Below, one piece after another: positions 1-4,218 of a stretch of 5,110 nt of DNA (positions are counted from its first letter, which is position 1; every line of letters starts with the position of its first letter). The DNA lies in assembly GCA_910587905.1 (NCBI GenBank), contig CAJUOF010000032.1, forward strand, positions 1 to 5,110, in the 5' to 3' direction. This DNA comes from an uncultured Lachnospiraceae bacterium (lineage in GTDB: Bacteria; Bacillota_A; Clostridia; Lachnospirales; Lachnospiraceae). A program made the translations under genes and the position numbers. The notes below the pieces were generated by a model. The model was not told the DNA's origin. It was given only the letters and a program-made list of their open reading frames with translations, and did not search any database.

Positions 1-155
1 CACCCTTCTCCCAACGACGCCTGGGCATCTGCCGCCGTCCCCAGATACAGATAGTCATACCCGGTCCCGCTCAAGGTAAGGACCGCATGCATGGAGCCGT
101 CCTTCGCCGTCAGGACACAATTCACCACCCGGAACATGGCCGCGCTAGACTCCAC
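1..155 (-). repeat. Tandem 112-residue domain, copy 4 (partial)
   Basis: Residues 544-594, cut by the window edge. The unit begins at VESSAAMF, with its MF methionine at residue 550, exactly 112 residues after the equivalent methionine of copy 3. Plus-strand bases 1-139 match 337-475 with only two differences (positions 100 and 120). One difference changes Gly to Asp in the AK-GSMH motif; the other is silent. Confidence 0.93.
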
Positions 156-1784
156 TGGCACCTGATACGTCCCGTCCTCCAGGGTACGGCTCATTCCCCC
201 GGACTTAAAGGTGAGGGTTCGGTCATACCATTTGTCATTCTTTTTCGAATGGGCCGCCACCGAGATTGGTATGTCCAGGGCCGAAACCGGAATCTCATAG
301 CGATATGCGCCGTCGCCGCCCTCCGCAAAGGAAATCCACCCTTCTCCCAACGACGCCTGGGCATCTGCCGCCGTCCCCAGATACAGATAGTCATACCCGG
401 TCCCGCTCAAGGTAAGGACCGCATGCATGGAGCCGCCCTTCGCCGTCAGGACACAGTTCACCACCCGGAACATGGATGCGTTCGATTCGACCTCCGTCCG
501 GTAGTCCCCCTCCTTTGCAACCCGCTTCCTGCTCTCAGATTTGAAAGTAAGTGTCCGGTCATACCACTTATCATTCTTTTTCGAATGGGCCGCCACCGCA
601 AACGGAACATCCAGTGCAACCTCCGGAAGTGCATAAGTGTAAGCCCCGGCTCCATTCTCCACAAAAGGAATCCATTCCGTGGAGGATGCTCTCGCCGCCT
701 CCGCCGCAGAACCCACGTAGAGATAATCATAGCCCGTCCCGCTCAAGGTAAGAACCGCCCCCGTCCTTCCATCCTTCGAAGTCAGAACGCAGTCCGTCAC
801 CTTGAACATTGAAGCACTGGAATCCACCTCGAGCACGTCATATGTATGTTCCGAAGGCGTCTCCGGCTTTGTCTCCGGCTTCGGTTCCGGCTCCGAAACC
901 AATTCCAGTCTGGGAATGGTCAGGATCAGATCCGCTTTTGCATACCACTCTCCGCTCTTCCTGCTCCTTATGCAGACCGGAATGTCCTGGCCGTTCTTCT
1001 CAAGAGGAACCGTAAAGGAAAAGCTCCAGCCTCCTTCACTCCTCTCCGTTCCGGAAATCACCGGAGTCTTCGGCTCATCTGTTTTCATTCCCAGATACAG
1101 CTCATGGTATCCCGTATTTGCCGTGGAAATGGTGATCGCAATCTCCCCGTTCCGGATTTCAGCCGTGGAATCACTCACCACAAACATGGCAAACTCCGTT
1201 TTGTCTCCCTTCAACAGCCGGACACCGGCATCCGACTCCCTCCCAGCCATAAACTGTGGGACATCAGCCTGATCCGTCTCCGGAGTGGGAAGAACTGTTT
1301 CTCCTGCGGCTTCGCTTTTTTTGTTCTCCTGCCCTGACGAATCTTCAAAAGTACTCTGCGGTTCCGTCTCTTCCTCAGACTCTTCCTCTATTCCGGATTC
1401 CGACTCTTCCCCCGTCTCCGCCGCTATCCGAGATTCCGTCTCGGTTTCCTCTGCCTCCCCGCTCTTCCCGGGTTCCGCCTCAGATTTCACTTCTTCCTCT
1501 TCCGCCCCGGATTCCGCTACATCCTTTGTCTCGTCCTTCTCTCCAGGTTCCGCCTCTTCCCCTGTCTCTGCGGCAGTCTCCAGAACCGCCTCTGTTCCCG
1601 GTCCCACATCTCCTTCTGTCTCTTCCTCTGTCTCCGGTTCCTGTTCTTCCCGTCCCGCGGCGGCAGCGTCCGCCTCCGACACCACCGCTGTTTCCTCCGC
1701 CTCTGCCGGAATTCCGGACAGAGACGACATGGTCACTGACAAGGCCAAAAAAAGCGCCAGGCACCTGTTTCCTTTCTGTCTCAT
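1..1784 (-). CDS. Secreted acidic multi-repeat protein under a B12 riboswitch; C-terminus beyond the left edge
   Basis: The minus frame is open from ATG 1784 to the window edge, giving 594 full codons and no stop. I checked every triplet. The start follows GGGAGAG with a 6-nt gap. Residues 1-29 form a signal peptide: a basic N-terminus (MRQKGNR), a hydrophobic core (CLALFLALSV) and a probable cut after PAEA. C8 is not in a lipobox. Residues 30-175 are Glu-rich low complexity (E with A, G, S, T). Residues 193-291 form a divergent domain, and 296-312 a Pro-Glu-Lys linker. From residue 320 there are tandem 112-residue domains with MF-V, LTLSGTGYDYLY and KWYDRTLTF motifs; the third of these is cut by the edge. 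The protein is probably exported, and the anchor would lie outside the window. Position behind a cobalamin riboswitch suggests a corrinoid or cobalt role (inference). The domains recall beta-sandwich surface modules and faintly the NEAT pattern, but I cannot assign a family. Confidence 0.9.
   Translation of the reverse strand, partial: MRQKGNRCLALFLALSVTMSSLSGIPAEAEETAVVSEADAAAAGREEQEPETEEETEGDVGPGTEAVLETAAETGEEAEPGEKDETKDVAESGAEEEEVKSEAEPGKSGEAEETETESRIAAETGEESESGIEEESEEETEPQSTFEDSSGQENKKSEAAGETVLPTPETDQADVPQFMAGRESDAGVRLLKGDKTEFAMFVVSDSTAEIRNGEIAITISTANTGYHELYLGMKTDEPKTPVISGTERSEGGWSFSFTVPLEKNGQDIPVCIRSRKSGEWYAKADLILTIPRLELVSEPEPKPETKPETPSEHTYDVLEVDSSASMFKVTDCVLTSKDGRTGAVLTLSGTGYDYLYVGSAAEAARASSTEWIPFVENGAGAYTYALPEVALDVPFAVAAHSKKNDKWYDRTLTFKSESRKRVAKEGDYRTEVESNASMFRVVNCVLTAKGGSMHAVLTLSGTGYDYLYLGTAADAQASLGEGWISFAEGGDGAYRYEIPVSALDIPISVAAHSKKNDKWYDRTLTFKSGGMSRTLEDGTYQVPVESSAAMFRVVNCVLTAKDGSMHAVLTLSGTGYDYLYLGTAADAQASLGEG
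156..491 (-). repeat. Tandem 112-residue domain, copy 3
   Basis: Residues 432-543 (336 bp). Order of motifs: VESNASMFRVVNCVLT, GSMHAVLTLSGTGYDYLYLG, a variable Ala/Glu segment, WISF, YRYEIPVSALDIPISVAAHS, KKNDKWYDRTLTFKS, then a short linker. The alternation of hydrophobic and polar residues suggests a beta-sandwich. The 5' part of the unit is almost identical in DNA to copy 4, and so is the KKNDKWYDRTLTF segment (221-262 against 557-598, 40 of 42 bases). The stretch between them (about 145-220) has diverged. Confidence 0.93.
492..827 (-). repeat. Tandem 112-residue domain, copy 2
   Basis: Residues 320-431, again 336 bp, starting at VDSSASMFKVTDCVLT. It keeps LTLSGTGYDYLYVG, WIPF, the YTYALPEVALDVPF strand and SKKNDKWYDRTLTFKS. 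It differs from copies 3 and 4 mainly in the GRTGA turn and in the Ala-rich segment (AAEAARASSTE). The MF methionine is at residue 326 (plus-strand cat 807-809), in exact 336-bp register with those at 471-473 and 135-137. Confidence 0.92.
912..1208 (-). repeat. Divergent first domain related to the 112-residue repeats
   Basis: Residues 193-291. The segment aligns by eye with the later repeats: AMFVVSDSTAEIRNGE matches ASMFKVTDCVLTSKDG; TANTGYHELYLGMKT matches SGTGYDYLYVG; WSFSFTVPLEKNGQDIPV matches YTYALPEVALDVPF; SRKSGEWYAKADLILTI matches SKKNDKWYDRTLTF. Its MF methionine (residue 200) lies 126 residues before that of copy 2, the extra length being the Pro-Glu-Lys linker (296-312). Homology is inferred from the conserved GY-LY-G and WY positions, not computed. 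Confidence 0.75.
1257..1697 (-). other. Glu-rich low-complexity spacer within the surface protein
   Basis: Residues 30-175 directly after the signal peptide. Glu is the commonest residue, mixed with Ala, Gly, Ser, Thr and Pro, in short units such as EEETE, EPGE, ESGAEEEE and ETGEESESG. Aromatic residues are almost absent. On the plus strand this shows as repeated ttc/ctc/tct pyrimidine triplets, which create spurious Ser- and Pro-rich open frames. A flexible, strongly negative spacer through the cell envelope is the simplest reading (inference). Confidence 0.85.
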
Positions 1785-1860
1785 TTCTTTCTCTCCCATC
1801 TGTCGATGCTGCGGCCACCGGGAGGAGGCCCTTCCTGTTGATGTTTCCCCGCGTACACAT
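1785..1860 (-). other. 5' leader between terminator and start codon
   Basis: A 76-base untranslated segment between the attenuator and ATG 1784. It holds the ribosome binding site near its end. I see no further regulatory motif in it apart from a short GC-rich self-complementary stretch (GGAAGGGCC / GGAGGAGG) around 1820-1835. Confidence 0.5.
1791..1797 (-). promoter_or_regulatory. Ribosome binding site that decides the start at 1784
   Basis: GGGAGAG on the minus strand, 6 nt before ATG 1784. An in-frame ATG at 1799 overlaps this site and has no Shine-Dalgarno of its own. Starting at 1784 puts the basic residues at the very beginning of the signal peptide, so it is preferred. Confidence 0.7.
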
Positions 1861-1895
1861 AAAGAAAAAAGCCCGCTTTCTTAAAAAGAAAGCGG
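1861..1895 (-). terminator. Intrinsic terminator of the riboswitch expression platform
   Basis: A perfect 10-bp stem on the minus strand, CCGCTTTCTT (1886-1895) with AAGAAAGCGG (1873-1882), has a 3-nt loop and is followed by GC and a TTTTTTCTTT tract. It lies between the cobalamin aptamer and the start codon of the repeat protein, the usual place for ligand-controlled premature termination. It may also stop transcripts reading through from the upstream sugar-acid genes, since no other terminator is visible after the kinase. Confidence 0.9.
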
Positions 1896-1965
1896 ACATC
1901 TCCCATACACGTTTGTCTCTGCCAAAGGGGATCTGCTTTCTTCGGAAGCTCTTCACCAACCTTTT

Positions 1966-2140
1966 CAGCAGGTTTCCTGGCTCGCAGATCATCGCCCGAC
2001 TATGCCTTCTCGCATCCGCAGACGCAATGGCCTTCGTATAGTCTCACTCCCTGCTTACAGTGACCGGATCGCTCAGGTTTCTCACCTGATTCCCTTTTAA
2101 CCCGCAAATGAATTCCATCTGCAAGGCACTGAAAATCCCT
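1966..2140 (-). ncRNA. Cobalamin (B12) riboswitch aptamer
   Basis: Read on the minus strand, the landmarks of the cobalamin riboswitch family appear in order. GGGAA (2091-2095) leads into a TCAGGT/ACCTGA hairpin (2073-2089). ACTGTAA follows (2055-2061), then GGCCATTG (2025-2032), GAAGGC (2004-2009) and the B12 box AGCCAGGAAACCTGCTG (1966-1982). Supporting helices are visible: GACTAT (2038-2043) with ATAGTC (1998-2003), and GCAGAT (2117-2122) with ATCTGC (1984-1989). The 5' limit is approximate. In this family adenosylcobalamin or a related corrinoid normally switches expression off. With the terminator downstream, transcription attenuation is expected. Ligand subclass cannot be told from inspection. 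Confidence 0.94.
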
Positions 2141-2156
2141 TTCTGATTCGCCTATC

Positions 2157-2185
2157 AGTATAACAGAATCCCTCTGTTTTTGCAA
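2157..2185 (-). promoter_or_regulatory. Sigma-A type promoter for the riboswitch transcript
   Basis: Minus strand: -35 TTGCAA (2180-2185), a 17-base spacer, and -10 TATACT (2157-2162) preceded by TG one base upstream, an extended -10. Transcription would begin near 2150, just before the aptamer. The spacer and -10 edge contain an inverted repeat AACAGA-GGGAT-TCTGTT (2162-2178), a possible operator. Confidence 0.75.
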
Positions 2186-2196
2186 GGGCGGCACTC

Positions 2197-3294
2197 TTAT
2201 CTCTGCACTCTTGCGCCGGCGCCGCCCATGAGGGCTTCCACTTCTTTTTTGCTGGCCATGGTGGTATCGCCCGGCGTGGTCATGGCGAGGGCCCCGTGGG
2301 CCGCCCCGTAATTGACCGCCGTGCCGGCGTCCCCGGTGGTCATCAGTCCGTAGATCAAGCCCGAAGCGAAGGAATCCCCGCCGCCGACCCGGTCCATGAT
2401 CTCCAGGCCCTTGTAATCCTTTGCCTTATGAATTTCCCCGTCCGCCCAGCAGATGGCGCTCCAGTCATTGACGGTCGCCGTCCTCACGGTCCGGAGAGTG
2501 GTCGCCACCGCTTTGAAGTTTGGATAAGCCTTCGCCGCCTCATTGATCATCTTCTTGTAGCCGTCCAGGTTCAATTCTTTCAGGTCCGCATCATTTCCCT
2601 CGATCTCAAATCCCAGGCAGGCGGTGAAATCCTCCTCATTCCCGATCATCACGTCCACGTATTTCGCAGCTTCCTTATTTACCTCCTGCGCCTTCGCCTG
2701 GCCGCCGATGGCGCTCCACATGGAGGGACGGTAATTCAGGTCATAGGATACGACAGTCCCATATTTCTTTGCCGTCTTGATGGCCGCCAGAACCGTCTCG
2801 CAGGACTGCTCCGAAAGGGCCGCATAGATGCCGCCGGTATGAAGCCAGCGCACCCCCAGCTCCCCGAAGATGTGGTCAAAATCAAAGTCCTCCGGCGCCG
2901 CTTTGGAGATTGCCGTGTTAAACCGGTCGGAGCAGCCCACCGCCCCCCGAATGCCGAAGCCCCGCTCGGTGAAATTCAGGCCGTTCCGGCAGAGCCGGCC
3001 GATCCCGTCCGTCTTCATCCATTTGATCAGGGAAGTATCGACGCCCCCCTGCAGGATAAAATCCTCCATGAGCATGCCGACTTCATTGTCCGCAAAGGCC
3101 GTAATCACCGCCGTCCTCATCCCGAAGCAGCGTCTTAAACCCCGCACCACATTATACTCTCCGCCGCCCTCCCACGCCCGGAAGGAGCGGGCGGTGCGGA
3201 TACGTCCCTCGCCCGGGTCCAGGCGAAGCATGACCTCCCCCAGAGATACCGCATCAAACTTGCACGCTTCCTTTGGTCTCACATTCAAATCCAT
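2197..3294 (-). CDS. kdgK: 2-keto-3-deoxygluconate kinase, PfkB family
   Basis: A ribokinase/PfkB-family sugar kinase of 365 residues, predicted to phosphorylate 2-keto-3-deoxygluconate with ATP to KDPG in the cytoplasm. The first PfkB signature is at GGGEYNVVRGLRRCFG (43-58). The second is at DRVGGGDSFASG (301-312), with D307 of GGGD as the expected catalytic base. SYDLNYRPSMW (183-193) and GNEEDF (218-223) are typical of KDG kinases. At 365 residues it is somewhat longer than the usual 310-340. TAAGGAGG lies 8 nt before ATG 3294, and only 23 bases separate it from eda, so the two are co-transcribed. The eda partner supports the KDG substrate; another 2-keto-3-deoxy sugar acid such as the galactonate form remains possible. 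Confidence 0.88.
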   Translation of the reverse strand: MDLNVRPKEACKFDAVSLGEVMLRLDPGEGRIRTARSFRAWEGGGEYNVVRGLRRCFGMRTAVITAFADNEVGMLMEDFILQGGVDTSLIKWMKTDGIGRLCRNGLNFTERGFGIRGAVGCSDRFNTAISKAAPEDFDFDHIFGELGVRWLHTGGIYAALSEQSCETVLAAIKTAKKYGTVVSYDLNYRPSMWSAIGGQAKAQEVNKEAAKYVDVMIGNEEDFTACLGFEIEGNDADLKELNLDGYKKMINEAAKAYPNFKAVATTLRTVRTATVNDWSAICWADGEIHKAKDYKGLEIMDRVGGGDSFASGLIYGLMTTGDAGTAVNYGAAHGALAMTTPGDTTMASKKEVEALMGGAGARVQR

Positions 3295-3317
3295 TCCGTC
3301 TGCCTCCTTAAGTTTTG

Positions 3318-3956
3318 TCAGCTCCGAACCGCCTTCGCCAGCGATACGGCTTCCTCTGTCAGTTTCTTTATCTGATCAAACCTTCCGCTTTTGATCAGGT
3401 CCCCCTTCACCATCCAGCTTCCGCCGCAGGCAATGATCTTATCACAGCTTAGATAATCCTTCAAATTTTTTGCGTTGACACCGCCCGTCGGCATAAACTT
3501 CATCGTCGTGTAAGGCGCCGCCAGCGCCTTGATGGTCTCCACGCCGCCAAACTGCTCGGCCGGGAAGAATTTGACGACCTTCAGTCCCCGCTTCACCGCC
3601 TGGGCAACCTCGGACGGAGTGATGCAGCCCGGAAAAATCGGAATTTCCTTTTTCAGGCAGTAATCCACGATCTCCGGGTCAAAACCGGGGCTTACGATAA
3701 ATTTCGCCCCCGCTCCCACGGCCCGGTCCACCTGCTCCGTGGTCAGGACCGTTCCCGCTCCCACCAGCATCTCCGGATATCCCTCACTCATCCGGCGAAT
3801 GGATTCCTCCGCCGCCTCCGTCCGGAAGGTGACCTCCGCACAGGGAAGCCCTCCCTCCACGAGGGCTTTTGCCAGGGGCATGGCATCCTCCGCATCGTGC
3901 AATACCACCACCGGGACCACGCCGAAGCTCTGAATCTGTTCCTCCATTGTCTTCAT
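3318..3956 (-). CDS. eda: KDPG/KHG aldolase (2-dehydro-3-deoxy-phosphogluconate aldolase)
   Basis: A class I aldolase of 212 residues that splits KDPG to pyruvate and glyceraldehyde-3-phosphate; many homologues also act on 4-hydroxy-2-oxoglutarate. Key residues fit the E. coli enzyme with a constant offset of four: E41 and R45 in EVTFRT, T69 in GAGTV, and the Schiff-base lysine K129 in VVKFFPAE. SPGFDPE (89-95), PGCITPSE (109-116) and PTGGV (156-160) complete the TIM-barrel signature. The start at 3956 is chosen because AGGAGA lies 5 nt upstream and the family begins here; an in-frame ATG at 4028 would add 24 unrelated residues from the palindromic element. The kinase follows after 23 bases. 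Confidence 0.95.
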   Translation of the reverse strand: MKTMEEQIQSFGVVPVVVLHDAEDAMPLAKALVEGGLPCAEVTFRTEAAEESIRRMSEGYPEMLVGAGTVLTTEQVDRAVGAGAKFIVSPGFDPEIVDYCLKKEIPIFPGCITPSEVAQAVKRGLKVVKFFPAEQFGGVETIKALAAPYTTMKFMPTGGVNAKNLKDYLSCDKIIACGGSWMVKGDLIKSGRFDQIKKLTEEAVSLAKAVRS

Positions 3957-3961
3957 ATTGT

Positions 3962-3967
3962 TCTCCT
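3962..3967 (-). promoter_or_regulatory. Ribosome binding site of eda
   Basis: AGGAGA on the minus strand, 5 nt before ATG 3956. It decides against the in-frame upstream ATG at 4028. Confidence 0.75.
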
Positions 3968-3987
3968 TCTTCCAAAAATACTTCATT

Positions 3988-4199
3988 AGGCAATTGCGAA
4001 ACATAAATTTACGAGAATATTCTGCCAATATGTCCGGCGGGAGCCTGCTGCGCCAAGCGTTCCAGCAAGCCCAGAACCGCAGAAGCCACTCGGGAAAGAG
4101 TCCCTCCCGCCTTCCCTGGTCTTGCTTCCACGGCGCAGAGGGCTTTTCCCGGAAATATTGTCAGATTATTCAACAAGGTTTTTTGTTTCACAATTGCCT
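3988..4199. repeat. Long imperfect palindrome (MITE-like or structured intergenic element)
   Basis: The ends are AGGCAATTGCGAAACA (3988-4003) and, inverted, TGTTTCACAATTGCCT (4184-4199), 15 of 16 complementary. The complementarity continues inwards. The arms then pair over a 24-base stretch ending in CCGG with 20 matches, AGCC-CTGCGCC (11 of 13), and AGCAAG-CCAG (10 of 11). The centre near 4090-4110 can form a small CGGGA/TCCCG hairpin. The 212 bases would therefore fold into one long stem in RNA or as cruciform DNA. No clear target-site duplication flanks it. It fills the gap between the dehydratase and eda. A degenerated MITE or a dispersed RNA processing element is the main candidate. Confidence 0.8.
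4000..4028 (-). promoter_or_regulatory. Candidate promoter for eda-kdgK inside the palindrome
   Basis: Minus strand: TTGGCA (4023-4028, five of six to TTGACA), a 17-base spacer, and TATGTT (4000-4005, four of six to TATAAT). Transcription would start about 37-40 bases before ATG 3956, ahead of the eda ribosome binding site. The -10 is weak, so this is a candidate only. Confidence 0.4.
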
Positions 4200-4218
4200 G
4201 AATACACCACCAGGCAAT
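4193..4218. repeat. 8-bp inverted repeat at the dehydratase stop codon
   Basis: ATTGCCTG (4193-4200) and CAGGCAAT (4211-4218) are perfectly complementary around a 10-base loop. The outer arm touches the stop codon of the dehydratase (4218-4220), and the inner arm is shared with the end of the long palindrome. No T-tract follows on the minus strand, so it is not an intrinsic terminator. Confidence 0.6.

Noticed and set aside
87..812. Plus-strand open frame of 241 codons rich in His, Arg and Pro
   Set aside because: It is the antisense shadow of the tandem repeats; its own repeats mirror the 336-bp unit, and there is no RBS or recognisable domain.
1..827. Regular repeats considered as a CRISPR array
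   Set aside because: The 336-bp period, protein-coding continuity and absence of short repeat-spacer alternation rule it out.
1785..1799. Alternative ATG at 1799 for the repeat protein
   Set aside because: It overlaps the RBS used by 1784 and has no Shine-Dalgarno of its own.
1480..1992. Minus-strand frame of 170 codons starting within the riboswitch
   Set aside because: It starts in the B12 box region, crosses the terminator and then overlaps the true repeat-protein gene in another frame, giving Gly/Arg-rich sequence.
1256..2041. Plus-strand open frame of 261 codons, Pro/Leu/Ser rich
   Set aside because: It arises from pyrimidine triplets opposite the Glu-rich spacer and runs through the riboswitch and terminator, which are coherent only on the other strand.
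2000..2194. Minus-strand frame of 64 codons
   Set aside because: It lies wholly within the promoter and cobalamin aptamer; the sequence is explained by RNA structure.
2296..3138. Plus-strand frame of 280 codons
   Set aside because: It is antisense to the PfkB kinase, which has full family motifs and an RBS.
3957..4028. 24-residue N-terminal extension of eda from ATG 4028
   Set aside because: The extension has no family counterpart, lies in the palindrome and lacks an RBS, whereas ATG 3956 has AGGAGA 5 nt upstream.
4193..4218. Hairpin after the dehydratase considered as an intrinsic terminator
   Set aside because: On the minus strand it is followed by an A-rich stretch, not a T-tract, and the stem is short with a large loop.
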